From the NCBI RefSeq assembly GCF_905163445.1, contig NC_053187.1:20304544-20368543 (forward strand): a DNA stretch of 64,000 nt, in the 5' to 3' direction. The notes beneath the pieces were generated by a model. It saw nothing but the letters and a program-made list of their open reading frames with translations. It ran no database searches and had not been told where the DNA came from. Positions 11,501-26,100 of the stretch are shown piece after piece; position 1 is the first letter of the stretch; the number at the start of each line of letters is the position of its first letter. The position numbers and the translations under genes were made by a program. This DNA comes from Pararge aegeria (Eukaryota > Arthropoda > Insecta > Lepidoptera > Nymphalidae).

Positions 11501-14500
11501 CACGAACTGCCCACACACTTGTAAATATAGACGCGCAAGATCGTTACACGAACCGCTTACCATTATAATAAACTACTATGCAAACACACATAACATATAC
11601 GCAATAAGGGAACTTTAAATTGGAGCTTTTACCCTACCACACCCGTCTGTCTCATTCTGAAAACTATTCAAAATAATTGCTATTTTTCATTCTCATTCAA
11701 ATATAAATAATAGTAAATAATATATAATTTTTGACTGAACTGAACCCAAGTGCCCGGCCTGTAGCCGGGCACCCCTCGTATTCATGTTCTAACCTAACCT
11801 AACCTAAATCTAGTTTTGACACCTTTAGACTTTAGATTCAAGATTTAATGTGAATATATGCATTAATAAAAACTCATTACTATTTTAATACTAGTTATGC
11901 TGCTGTTGATGCACTGATGAAAGCCAGATAGCTAGATCAGTGTTTAGCCCGTCGCGCCGCGCCACTACTATATGGGGCGAAGGTGCGAAGTCGACGGCGA
12001 CGACAAAGTACCGAGTCTAAGGAGACTGATGGCGGCGCCACACAGTGGCGTTATGTCTCTATAAAAGTGGTGGTCTTTTATTATGTTATTTATTAATGGT
12101 ATTATTTTAATATCATATCAATATTGTACCCCGCACAGGGGGGAGGTACGGGTAGGTAGTGACGATAAATAACGATACGGGACTCTTACGAGGTCTCGCA
12201 ATCGGAATGAGTTTCTGCGACTACCATTGTTTGTCGCGGGTAACGGGGAATCAGGGTTCGATTCCGGTGAGGGAGCCTGAGAAACTGCTACCACATCCAA
12301 GGAAGGCAGCAGGCGCGCAAATTACCCACTCCCTGCACGGGGGGGGAGGTACGGGTAGGTAGTGACGAAAAATAACGATACGGGACTCTTACGAGGTCTC
12401 GTCATCGAATAATCAATACACGAACTGCCAACACACTTGTAAATATAGACGTGCAAGATCGTTACACGAACCGCTTACCATTATAGTAAACTACTATGCA
12501 AACACACATAACATATACGCAATAAGGGAACTTTAAATTGGAGATTTTACCCTACCACACCCGTCTGTCTCATTCTGAAAACTATTCGAAATAATTGCTA
12601 TTTTTCATTCTCATTCAAATATAAATAATAGTAAATAATATATAATTTTTGACTGAACTGAACCCAAGTGCCCGGCCTGTAGCCGGGCACCCCTCGTATT
12701 CATGTTCTAACCTAACCTAACCTAACCTAAATCTAGTTTTGACACCTTTAGACTTTAGATTCAAGATTTAATGTGAATATATGCATTAATAAAAACTCAT
12801 TACTATTTTAATACTAGTTATGCTGCTGTTGATGCACTGATGAAAGCCAGATAGCTAGATCAGTGTTTAGTTAGTCGTAGTTGCCGGTGGGCTAAGGTCT
12901 AAAGGAATCCAAACTAGTTTTAAAAGGTTTGGATAGGTTAGGTTAGGTTAGAACATGAATAAGACGGGTGCCCGGCCGCAGGCCGGTCGCTTAGGTTCAG
13001 TTCCGTTTAAAAAAAAAAAACAAAAAACAAAACGTACCAATACAAAGTACTCTTATTCATATTAGAAGATATTGTAATATAACAATTCATTTATTTTTTT
13101 TTTTTTTTTTTTTCAATTACACATTAGGCCCGTCGCGCCGCGCCACTACTATATGGGGCGAAGGTGCGAAGTCGACGGCGACGACAAAGTACCGAGTCTA
13201 AGGAGACTGATGGCGGCGCCACACAGTGGCGTTATGTCTCTATAAAAGTGGTGGTCTTTTATTATGTTATTTATTAATGGTATTATTTTAATATCATATC
13301 AATATTGTACCCCGCACAGGGGGGAGGTACGGGTAGGTAGTGACGAAAAATAACGATACGGGACTCTTACGAGGTCTCGCAATCGGAATGAGTACACTTT
13401 AAATATTTTAACGAGGTAAAATTTAAGGGCATTGAGGGTCTGGTGCCAGTGGTGGTTGATTAGATCCACACACTATACTTTTTATAATTATGTGGCTACC
13501 ATTGTTTGTCGCGGGTAACGGGGAATCAGGGTTCGATTCCGGTGAGGGAGGTTGAGAAACTGCTACCACATCCAAGGAAGGCAGCAGGCGCGCAAATTAC
13601 CCACTCCCTGCACGGGGGGGGAGGTACGGGTAGGTAGTGACGAAAAATAACGATACGGGACTCTTACGAGGTCTCGTTATCGAATAATCAATACACGAAC
13701 TGCCCACACACTTGTAAACATAGACGTGCAAGATCGTTACACGAACCGCTTACCATTATAGTAAACTACTATGCAAACACACATAACATATACGCAATAA
13801 GGGAACTTTAAATTGGAGATTTTACCCTACCACACCCGTCTGTCTCATTCTGAAAACTATTCAAAATAATTGCTATTTTTCATTCTCATTCAAATATAAA
13901 TAATAGTAAATAATATATAATTTTTGACTGAACTGAACCCAAGTGCCCGGCCTGTAGCCGGGCACCCCTCGTATTCATGTTCTAACCTAACTAACCTAAA
14001 TCTAGTTTTGACACCTTTAGACTTTAGATTCAAGATTTAATGTGAATATATGCATTAATAAAAACTCATTACTATTTTAATACTAGTTATGCTGCTGTTG
14101 ATGCACTGATGAAAGCCAGATAGCTAGATCAGTGTTTAGTTAGTCGTAGTTGCCGGTGGGCTGAGGTCTAAAGGAATCCAAACTAGTTTTAAAAGGTTTG
14201 GATAGGTTAGGTTAGGTTAGAACATGAATAAGACGGGTGCCCGGCCGCAGGCCGGTCACTTAGGTTCAGTTCCGTTTAAAAAAAAAAAAACAAAAAACAA
14301 AACGGACCAATACAAAGTATTCTTATTCATATTAGAAGATATTGTAAAATAACAATTAATTTAATTTTTTTTTTTTTTTTTTCACTTACACATTAGGCCC
14401 GTCGCGCCGCGCCACTACTATATGGGGCGAAGGTGCGAAGTCGACGGCGACGACAAAGTACCGAGTCTAAGGAGACTGATGGCGGCGCCACACAGTGGCG

Positions 14501-14776
14501 TTATGTCTCTATAAAAGTGGTGGTCTTTTATTATGTTATTTATTAATGGTATTATTTTAATATCATATCAATATTGTACCCCGCACAGGGGGGAGGTACG
14601 GGTAGGTATTGACGAAAAATAACGATACGGGACTCTTACGAGGTCTCGCAATCGGAATGAGTACACTTTAAATATTTTAACGAGGTAAAATTTAAGGGCA
14701 TTGAGGGTCTGGTGCCAGTGGTGGTTGATTAGATCCACACACTATACTTTTTATAATTATGTGGCGTTATGTCTGT
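8573..14776 (+). repeat. Array block B: rearranged monomers 7-11 (first copy)
   Basis: Four unusual junctions occur here. At about 9815 the AT leader is joined directly into the middle of 18S (ggagcctgag), removing the 5' part of S1. At about 10718 the GC-rich segment (gtcgacggcga) is fused to the 18S run taacgatacggg, deleting the leader. At 10876-11344 S1 runs into S3 with no spacer or palindrome between them, and a leader with only the first 18S piece follows. At about 11947 the palindrome core (gtgttta) is fused to gcccgtcgcg, deleting the right arm and the A/T tracts. Monomer 10 has an S3/S1 hybrid (12127-12370). At 13493 S3's tail (attatgtgg) is fused to ctaccattg of S1. Confidence 0.85.
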
Positions 14777-17700
14777 ATAAAAGTGGTGGTCTTTTATTAT
14801 GTTATTTATTAATGGTATTTTTTTAATATCATATCAATATTGTACCCCGCACGGGGGGAGGTAGGGGGGTAGGTAGTGACAAAAAATAACGATACGGGAC
14901 TCTTACGAGGTCTCGTAATCGGAATGAGTTTCTGCGACTACCATTGTTTGTCGCGGGTAACGGGGAATCAGGGTTCGATTCCGGTGAGGGAGCCTGAGAA
15001 ACTGCTACCACATCCAAGGAAGGCAGCAGGCGCGCAAATTACCCACTCCCTGCACGGGGGGGGAGGTACGGGTAGGTAGTGACGAAAAATAACGATACGG
15101 GACTCTTACGAGGTCTCGTCATCGAATAATCAATACACGAACTGCCCACACACTTGTAAATATAGACGTGCAAGATCGTTACACGAACCGCTAACCATTA
15201 TAGTAAACTACTATGCAAACACACATAACATATACGCAATAAGGGAACTTGAAATTGGAGATTTTACCCTATCACACCCGTCTGTCTCATTCTGAAAACT
15301 ATTCAAAATAATTGCTATTTTTCATTCTCATTCAAATATAAATAATAGTAAATAATATATAATTTTTGACTGAACTGAACCCAAGTGCCCGGCCTGTAGC
15401 CGGGCACCCCTCGTATTCATGTTCTAACCTAACCTAACCTAACCTAAATCTAGTTTTGACACCTTTAGACTTTAGATTCAAGATTTAATGTGAATATATG
15501 CATTAATAAAAACTCATTACTATTTTAATACTAGTTATGCTGCAGTTGATGCACTGATGAAAGCCAGATAGCTAGATCAGTGTTTAGTTAGTCGTAGTTG
15601 CCGGTGGGCTGAGGTCTAAAGGAATCCAAACTAGTTTGAAAGGTTTGGATAGGTTAGGTTAGGTTAGAACATGAATAAGACGGGTGCCCGGCCGCAGGCC
15701 GGTCACTTAGGTTCAGTTCCGTTTAAAAAAAAAAAAAACAAAAAACAAAACGGACCAATACAAAGTATTCTTATTCATATTAGAAGATATTGTAAAATAA
15801 CAATTAATTTAAATTTTTTTTTTTTTTTTCACTTACACATTAGGCCCGTCGCGCCGCGCCACTACTATATGGGGCGAAGGTGCGAAGTCGACGGCGACGA
15901 CAAAGTACCGAGTCTAAGGAGACTGATGGCGGCGCCACACAGTGGCGTTATGTCTCTATAAAAGTGGTGGTCTTTTATTATGTTATTTATTAATGGTATT
16001 TTTTTAATATCATATCAATATTGTACCCCGCACGGGGGGAGGTAGGGGGGGGTAGGTAGTGACGAAAAATAACGATACGGGACTCTTACGAGGTCTCGTA
16101 ATCGGAATGAGTTTCTGCGACTACCATTGTTTGTCGCGGGTAACGGGGAATCAGGGTTCGATTCCGGTGAGGGAGCCTGAGAAACTGCTACCACATCCAA
16201 GGAAGGCAGCAGGCGCGCAAATTACCCACTCCCTGCACGGGGGGGGAGGTACGGGTAGGTAGTGACGAAAAATAACGATACGGGACTCTTACGAGGTCTC
16301 GTCATCGAATAATCAATACACGAACTGCCCACACACTTGTAAATAAAGACGCGCAAGATCGTTACACGAACCGCTTACCATTATAGTAAACTACTATGCA
16401 AACACACATAACATATACGCAATAAGGGAACTTTAAATTGGAGATTTTACCCTACCACACCCGTCTGTCTCATTCTGAAAACTATTCAAAATAATTGCTA
16501 TTTTTCATTCTCATTCAAATATAAATAATAGTAAATAATATATAATTTTTGACTGAACTGAACCCAAGTGCCCGGCCTGTAGCCGGGCACCCCTCGTATT
16601 CATGTTCTAACCTAACCTAACCTAACCTAAATCTAGTTTTGACACCTTTAGACTTTAGATTCAAGATTTAATGTGAATATATGCATTAATAAAAACTCAT
16701 TACTATTTTAATACTAGTTATGCTGCTGTTGATGCACTGATGAAAGCCAGATAGCTAGATCAGTGTTTAGTTAGTCGTAGTTGCCGGTGGGCTGAGGTCT
16801 AAAGGAATCCAAACTAGTTTGAAAGGTTTGGATAGGTTAGGTTAGGTTAGAACATGAATAAGACGGGTGCCCGGCCGCAGGCCGGTCACTTAGGTTCAGT
16901 TCCGTTTAAAAAAAAAAAAAACAAAAAACAAAACGGACCAATACAAAGTATTCTTATTCATATTAGAAGATATTGTAAAATAACAATTAATTTAAATTTT
17001 TTTTTTTTTTTTCACTTACACATTAGGCCCGTCGCGCCGCGCCACTACTATATGGGGCGAAGGTGCGAAGTCGACGGCGACGACAAAGTACCGAGTCTAA
17101 GGAGACTGATGGCGGCGCCACACAGTGGCGTTATGTCTCTATAAAAGTGGTGGTCTTTTATTATGTTATTTATTAATGGTATTTTTTTAATATCATATCA
17201 ATATTGTACCCCGCACGGGGGGAGGTAGGGGGGGGTAGGTAGTGACGAAAAATAACGATACGGGACTCTTACGAGGTCTCGTAATCGGAATGAGTTTCTG
17301 CGACTACCATTGTTTGTCGCGGGTAACGGGGAATCAGGGTTCGATTCCGGTGAGGGAGCCTGAGAAACTGCTACCACATCCAAGGAAGGCAGCAGGCGCG
17401 CAAATTACCCACTCCCTGCACGGGGGGGGAGGTACGGGTAGGTAGTGACGAAAAATAACGATACGGGACTCTTACGAGGTCTCGTCATCGAATAATCAAT
17501 ACACGAACTGCCCACACACTTGTAAATAAAGACGCGCAAGATCGTTACACGAACCGCTTACCATTATAGTAAACTACTATGCAAACACACATAACATATA
17601 CGCAATAAGGGAACTTTAAATTGGAGATTTTACCCTACCACACCCGTCTGTCTCATTCTGAAAACTATTCAAAATAATTGCTATTTTTCATTCTCATTCA

Positions 17701-20700
17701 AATATAAATAATAGTAAATAATATATAATTTTTGACTGAACTGAACCCAAGTGCCCGGCCTGTAGCCGGGCACCCCTCGTATTCATGTTCTAACCTAACC
17801 TAACCTAACCTAAATCTAGTTTTGACACCTTTAGACTTTAGATTCAAGATTTAATGTGAATATATGCATTAATAAAAACTCATTACTATTTTAATACTAG
17901 TTATGCTGCTGTTGATGCACTGATGAAAGCCAGATAGCTAGATCAGTGTTTAGTTAGTCGTAGTTGCCGGTGGGCTGAGGTCTAAAGGAATCCAAACTAG
18001 TTTTAAAAGGTTTGGATAGGTTAGGTTAGGTTAGAACGAATAAGACGGGTGCCCGGCCGCAGGCCGGTCACTTAGGTTCAGTTCCGTTTAAAAAAAAAAA
18101 AACAAAAAACAAAACGGACCAATACAAAGTATTTTTATTCATATTAGAAGATATTGTAAAATAACAATTAATTTAATTTTTTTTTTTTTTTTTTCACTTA
18201 CACATTAGGCCCGTCGCGCCGCGCCACTACTATATGGGGCGAAGGTGCGAAGTCGACGGCGACGACAAAGTACCGAGTCTAAGGAGACTGATGGCGGCGC
18301 CACACAGTGGCGTTATGTCTCTATAAAAGTGGTGGTCTTTTATTATGTTATTTATTAATGGTATTTTTTTAATATCATATCAATATTGTACCCCGCACGG
18401 GGGGAGGTAGGGGGGTAGGTAGTGACGAAAAATAACGATACGGGACTCTTACGAGGTCTCGTAATCGGAATGAGTTTCTGCGACTACCATTGTTTGTCGC
18501 GGGTAACGGGGAATCAGGGTTCGATTCCGGTGAGGGAGCCTGAGAAACTGCTACCACATCCAAGGAAGGCAGCAGGCGCGCAAATTACCCACTCCCTGCA
18601 CGGGGGGGGAGGTACGGGTAGGTAGTGACGAAAAATAACGATACGGGACTCTTACGAGGTCTCGTCATCGAAATCGTCACTTGTAAATATAAACGCGCAA
18701 GATCGTTACACGAACCGCTTACCATTATAGTAAACTACTATGCAAACGCACATAACATATACGCAATAAGGGAACTTTAAATTGGAGATTTTACCCTACC
18801 ACACCCGTCTGTCTCATTCTGAAAACTATTCAAAATAATTGCTATTTTTCATTCTCATTCAAATATAAATAATAGTAAATAATATATAATTTTTGACTGA
18901 ACTGAACCCAAGTGCCCGGCCTGTAGCCGGGCACCCCTCGTATTCATGTTCTAACCTAACCTAACCTAACCTAAATCTAGTTTTGACACCTTTAGACTTT
19001 AGATTCAAGATTTAATGTGAATATATGCATTAATAAAAACTCATTACTATTTTAATACTAGTTATGCTGCTGTTGATGCACTGATGAAAGCCAGATAGCT
19101 AGATCAGTGTTTAGTTAGTCGTAGTTGCCGGTGGGCTGAGGTCTAAAGGAATCCAAACTAGTTTTAAAAGGTTTGGATAGGTTAGGTTAGGTTAGAACGA
19201 ATAAGACGGGTGCCCGGCCGCAGGCCGGTCACTTAGGTTCAGTTCCGTTTAAAAAAAAAAAAACAAAAAACAAAACGGACCAATACAAAGTATTTTTATT
19301 CATATTAGAAGATATTGTAAAATAACAATTAATTTAATTTTTTTTTTTTTTTTTTCACTTACACATTAGGCCCGTCGCGCCGCGCCACTACTATATGGGG
19401 CGAAGGTGCGAAGTCGACGGCGACGACAAAGTACCGAGTCTAAGGAGACTGATGGCGGCGCCACACAGTGGCGTTATGTCTCTATAAAAGTGGTGGTCTT
19501 TTATTATGTTATTTATTAATGGTATTTTTTTAATATCATATCAATATTGTACCCCGCACGGGGGGAGGTAGGGGGGTAGGTAGTGACGAAAAATAACGAT
19601 ACGGGACTCTTACGAGGTCTCGTAATCGGAATGAGTTTCTGCGACTACCATTGTTTGTCGCGGGTAACGGGGAATCAGGGTTCGATTCCGGTGAGGGAGC
19701 CTGAGAAACTGCTACCACATCCAAGGAAGGCAGCAGGCGCGCAAATTACCCACTCCCTGCACGGGGGGGGAGGTACGGGTAGGTAGTGACGAAAAATAAC
19801 GATACGGGACTCTTACGAGGTCTCGTCATCGAATAATCAATACACGAACTGCCCACACACTTGTAAATATAGACGTGCAAGATCGTTACACGAACCGCTA
19901 ACCATTATAGTAAACTACTATGCAAACACACATAACATATACGCAATAAGGGAACTTGAAATTGGAGATTTTACCCTACCACACCCGTCTGTCTCATTCT
20001 GAAAACTATTCAAAATAATTGCTATTTTTCATTCTCATTCAAATATAAATAATAGTAAATAATATATAATTTTTGACTGAACTGAACCCAAGTGCCCGGC
20101 CTGTAGCCGGGCACCCCTCGTATTCATGTTCTAACCTAACCTAACCTAACCTAAATCTAGTTTTGACACCTTTAGACTTTAGATTCAAGATTTAATGTGA
20201 ATATATGCATTAATAAAAACTCATTACTATTTTAATACTAGTTATGCTGCTGTTGATGCACTGATGAAAGCCAGATAGCTAGATCAGTGTTTAGTTAGTC
20301 GTAGTTGCCGGTGGGCTGAGGTCTAAAGGAATCCAAACTAGTTTGAAAGGTTTGGATAGGTTAGGTTAGGTTAGAACATGAATAAGACGGGTGCCCGGCC
20401 GCAGGCCGGTCACTTAGGTTCAGTTCCGTTTAAAAAAAAAAAAAACAAAAAACAAAACGGACCAATACAAAGTATTCTTATTCATATTAGAAGATATTGT
20501 AAAATAACAATTAATTTAATTTTTTTTTTTTTTTTTTCACTTACACATTAGGCCCGTCGCGCCGCGCCACTACTATATGGGGCGAAGGTGCGAAGTCGAC
20601 GGCGACGACAAAGTACCGAGTCTAAGGAGACTGATGGCGGCGCCACACAGTGGCGTTATGTCTCTATAAAAGTGGTGGTCTTTTATTATGTTATTTATTA

Positions 20701-21847
20701 ATGGTATTTTTTTAATATCATATCAATATTGTACCCCGCACGGGGGGAGGTAGGGGGGTAGGTAGTGACGAAAAATAACGATACGGGACTCTTACGAGGT
20801 CTCGTAATCGGAATGAGTTTCTGCGACTACCATTGTTTGTCGCGGGTAACGGGGAATCAGGGTTCGATTCCGGTGAGGGAGCCTGAGAAACTGCTACCAC
20901 ATCCAAGGAAGGCAGCAGGCGCGCAAATTACCCACTCCCTGCACGGGGGGGGAGGTACGGGTAGGTAGTGACGAAAAATAACGATACGGGACTCTTACGA
21001 GGTCTCGTCATCGAATAATCAATACACGAACTGCCCACACACTTGTAAATATAGACGCGCAAGATCGTTACACGAACCGCTTACCATTATAGTAAACTAC
21101 TATGCAAACACACATAACATATACGCAATAAGGGAACTTTAAATTGGAGATTTTACCCTACCACACCCGTCTGTCTCATTCTGAAAACTATTCAAAATAA
21201 TTGCTATTTTTCATTCTCATTCAAATATAAATAATAGTAAATAATATATAATTTTTGACTGAACTGAACCCAAGTGCCCGGCCTGTAGCCGGGCACCCCT
21301 CGTATTCATGTTCTAACCTAACCTAACCTAACCTAAATCTAGTTTTGACACCTTTAGACTTTAGATTCAAGATTTAATGTGAATATATGCATTAATAAAA
21401 ACTCATTACTATTTTAATACTAGTTATGCTGCTGTTGATGCACTGATGAAAGCCAGATAGCTAGATCAGTGTTTAGTTAGTCGTAGTTGCCGGTGGGCTG
21501 AGGTCTAAAGGAATCCAAACTAGTTTTAAAAGGTTTGGATAGGTTAGGTTAGGTTAGAACGAATAAGACGGGTGCCCGGCCGCAGGCCGGTCACTTAGGT
21601 TCAGTTCCGTTTAAAAAAAAAAAAAACAAAAAACAAAACGGACCAATACAAAGTATTTTTATTCATATTAGAAGATATTGTAAAATAACAATTAATTTAA
21701 TTTTTTTTTTTTTTTTTTTCACTTACACATTAGGCCCGTCGCGCCGCGCCACTACTATATGGGGCGAAGGTGCGAAGTCGACGGCGACGACAAAGTACCG
21801 AGTCTAAGGAGACTGATGGCGGCGCCACACAGTGGCGTTATGTCTGT
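14777..21847 (+). repeat. Array block C: six short monomers (about 1.18 kb)
   Basis: Monomers 12-17 (starts 14777, 15958, 17141, 18323, 19484, 20666) are 1161-1183 bp. Each lacks S3 and one leader. The retained leader has TATAAAAG at its start but the T7 stretch (ggtatttttttaatatc) of the first leader at its end. This is what a crossover between the two near-identical leaders would leave. Monomers 13 and 14 are almost identical to each other and share private changes (taaataaagac, a six-G to eight-G expansion near 16047 and 17227). Confidence 0.9.
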
Positions 21848-23100
21848 ATGAAAGTGGTGGTCTTTTATTATGTTATTTATTAATGGTATTTTTTTAATAT
21901 CATATCAATATTGTACCCCGCACGGGGGGAGGTAGGGGGGTAGGTAGTGACGAAAAATAACGATACGGGACTCTTACGAGGTCTCGTAATCGGAATGAGT
22001 TTCTGCGACTACCATTGTTTGTCGCGGGTAACGGGGAATCAGGGTTCGATTCCGGTGAGGGAGCCTGAGAAACTGCTACCACATCCAAGGAAGGCAGCAG
22101 GCGCGCAAATTACCCACTCCCTGCACGGGGGGGGAGGTACGGGTAGGTAGTGACGAAAAATAACGATACGGGACTCTTACGAGGTCTCGTCATCGAAATC
22201 GTCACTTGTAAATATAAACGCGCAAGATCGTTACACGAACCGCTTACCATTATAGTAAACTACTATGCAAACACACATAACATATACGCAATAAGGGAAC
22301 TTTAAATTGGAGATTTTACCCTACCACACCCGTCTGTCTCATTCTGAAAACTATTCAAAATAATTGCTATTTTTCATTCTCATTCAAATATAAATAATAG
22401 TAAATAATATATAATTTTTGACTGAACTGAACCCAAGTGCCCGGCCTGTAGCCGGGCACCCCTCGTATTCATGTTCTAACCTAACCTAACCTAAATCTAG
22501 TTTTGACACATTTAGACTTTAGATTCAAGATTTAATGTGAATATATGCATTAATAAAACTCATTACTATTTTAATACTAGTTATGCTGCTGTTGATGCAC
22601 TGATGAAAGCCAGATAGCTAGATCAGTGTTTAGTTAGTCGTAGTTGCCGGTGGGCTGAGGTCTAAAGGAATCCAAACTAGTTTTAAAAGGTTTGGATAGG
22701 TTAGGTTAGGTTAGAACATGAATAAGACGGGTGCCCGGCCGCAGGCCGGTCACTTAGGTTCAGTTCCGTTTAAAAAAAAAAAAAACAAAAAACAAAACGG
22801 ACCAATACAAAGTATTCTTATTCATATTAGAAGATATTGTAAAATAACATTTAATTTAATTTTTTTTTTTTTTTTCACTTACACATTAGGCCCGTCGCGC
22901 CGCGCCACTACTATATGGGGCGAAGGTGCGAAGTCGACGGCGATAACGATACGGGACTCTTACGAGGTCTCACAATCGGAATGAGTACACTTTAAATATT
23001 TTAACGAGATAAAATTTAAGGGCATTGAGGGTCTGGTGCCAGTGGTGGTTGATTAGATCCACACACTATACTTTTTATAATTATGTGGCGTTATGTCTGT
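21848..23100 (+). repeat. Array monomer 18: deleted leader, GC segment fused to 18S
   Basis: A 1253-bp unit in which gtcgacggcga is fused at about 22944 to taacgatacggg, the same fusion as at 10718, 36646 and 50616. The GC hairpin, second leader and 5' end of S3 are lost. S3 then continues normally to gtgccag and the usual tail. Confidence 0.85.
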
Positions 23101-26100
23101 ATGAAAGTGGTGGTCTTTTATTATGTTATTTATTAATGGTATTTTTTTAATATCATATCAATATTGTACCCCGCACGGGGGGAGGTAGGGGGGTAGGTAG
23201 TGACGAAAACTAACGATACGGGACTCTTACGAGGTCTCGTAATCGGAATGAGTTTCTGCGACTACCATTGTTTGTCGCGGGTAACGGGGAATCAGGGTTC
23301 GATTCCGGTGAGGGAGCCTGAGAAACTGCTACCACATCCAAGGAAGGCAGCAGGCGCGCAAATTACCCACTCCCTGCACGGGGGGGGAGGTACGGGTAGG
23401 TAGTGACGAAAAATAACGATACGGGACTCTTACGAGGTCTCGTCATCGAAATCGTCACTTGTAAATATAAACGCGCAAGATCGTTACACGAACCGCTTAC
23501 CATTATAGTAAACTACTATGCAAACGCACATAACATATACGCAATAAGGGAACTTTAAATTGGAGATTTTACCCTACCACACCCGTCTGTCTCATTCTGA
23601 AAACTATTCAAAATAATTGCTATTTTTCATTCTCATTCAAATATAAATAATAGTAAATAATATATAATTTTTGACTGAACTGAACCCAAGTGCCCGGCCT
23701 GTAGCCGGGCACCCCTCGTATTCATGTTCTAACCTAACCTAACCTAAATCTAGTTTTGACACCTTTAGACTTTAGATTCAAGATTTAATGTGAATATATG
23801 CATTAATAAAAACTCATTACTATTTTAATACTAGTTATGCTGCTGTTGATGCACTGATGAAAGCCAGATAGCTAGATCAGTGTTTAGTTAGTCGTAGTTG
23901 CCGGTGGGCTGAGGTCTAAAGGAATCCAAACTAGTTTTAAAAGGTTTGGATAGGTTAGGTTAGGTTAGAACATGAATAAGACGGGTGCCCGGCCGCAGGC
24001 CGGTCGCTTAGGTTCAGTTCCGTTTAAAAAAAAAAAACAAAAAACAAAACGGACCAATACAAAGTATTCTTATTCATATTAGAAGATATTGTAAAATAAC
24101 AATTAATTTAATTTTTTTTTTTTTTTTTTCACTTACACATTAGGCCCGTCGCGCCGCGCCACTACTATATGGGGCGAAGGTGCGAAGTCGACGGCGACGA
24201 CAAAGTACCGAGTCTAAGGAGACTGATGGCGGCACCACACAGTGGCGTTATGTCTCTATAAAAGTGGTGGTCTTTTATTATGTTATTTATTAATGGTATT
24301 ATTTTAATATCATATCAATATTGTACCCCGCACAGGGGGGAGGTACGGGTAGGTAGTGACGAAAAATAACGATACGGGACTCTTACGAGGTCTCGCAATC
24401 GGAATGAGTACACTTTAAATATTTTAACGAGGTAAAATTTAAGGGCATTGAGGGTCTGGTGCCAGTGGTGGTTCATTAGATCCACTATACTTTTTATAAT
24501 TATGTGGCGTTATGTCTGTATGAAAGTGGTGGTCTTTTATTATGTTATTTATTAATGGTATTTTTTTAATATCATATCAATATTGTACCCCGCACGGGGG
24601 GAAGTAGGGGGGTAGGTAGTGACGAAAAATAACGATACGGGACTCTTACGAGGTCTCGTAATCGGAATGAGTTTCTGCGACTACCATTGTTTGTCGTGGG
24701 TAACGGGGAATCAGGGTTCGATTCCGGTGAGGGAGCCTGAGAAACTGCTGCCACATCCAAGGAAGGCAGCAGGCGCGCAAATTACCTACTCCCTGCACGG
24801 GGGGGGAGGTACGGGTAGGTAGTGACGAAAAATAACGATACGGGACTCTTACGAGGTCTCGTCATCGAATAATCAATACACGAACTGCCCACACACTTGT
24901 AAATATAGACGTGCAAGATCGTTACACGAACCGCTTACTATTATAGTAAACCACTATGCAAACACACATAACATATACTCAATAAGGGAACTTTAAATTG
25001 GAGATTTTACCCTACCACACCCGTCTGTCTCATTCTGAAAACTATTCAAAATAATTGCTATTTTTCATTCTCATTCAAATATAAATAATAGTAAATAATA
25101 TATAATTTTTGACTGAAATGAACCCAAGTGCCCGGCCTGTAGCCGGGCACCCCTCGTATTCATGTTCTAACCTAACCTAACCTAACCTAAATCTAGTTTT
25201 GACACCTTTAGACTTTAGATTCAAGATTTAATGTGAATATATGCATTAATAAAAACTCATTACTATTTTAATACTAGTTATGCTGCTGTTGATGCACTGA
25301 TGAAAGCCAGATAGCTAGATCAGTGTTTAGTTAGTCGTAGTTGCCGGTGGGCTGAGGTCTAAAGGAATCCAAACTAGTTTTAAAAGGTTTGGATAGGTTA
25401 GGTTAGGTTAGAACATGAATAAGACGGGTGCCCGGCCGCAGGCCGGTCACTTAGGTTCAGTTCCGTTTAAAAAAAAAAAAACAAAAAACAAAACGTACCA
25501 ATACGAAGTACTCTTATTCATATTAGAAGATATTGTAAAATAACAATTAATTTAATTTTTTTTATTTTTTTTTCACTTACACATTAGGCCCGTCGCGCCG
25601 CGCCACTACTATATGGGGCGAAGGTGCGAAGTCGACGGCGATGACAAAGTACCGAGTCTAAGGAGACTGATGGCGGCGCCACACAGTGGCGTTATGTCTC
25701 TATAAAAGTGGTGGTCTTTTATTATGTTATTTATTAATGGTATTATTTTAATATCATATCAATATTGTACCCCGCACAGGGGGGAGGTACGGGTAGGTAG
25801 TGACGAAAAATAACGATACGGGACTCTTACGAGGTCTCGCAATCGGAATGAGTACACTTTAAATATTTTAACGAGATAAAATTTAAGGGCATTGAGGGTC
25901 TGGTGCCAGTGGTGGTTGATTAGATCCACACACTATACTTTTTATAATTATGTGGCGTTATGTCTGTATGAAAGTGGTGGTCTTTTATTATGTTATTTAT
26001 TAATGGTATTTTTTTAATATCATATCAATATTGTACCCCGCACGGGGGGAGGTAGGGGGGTAGGTAGTGACGAAAAATAACGATACGGGACTCTTACGAG

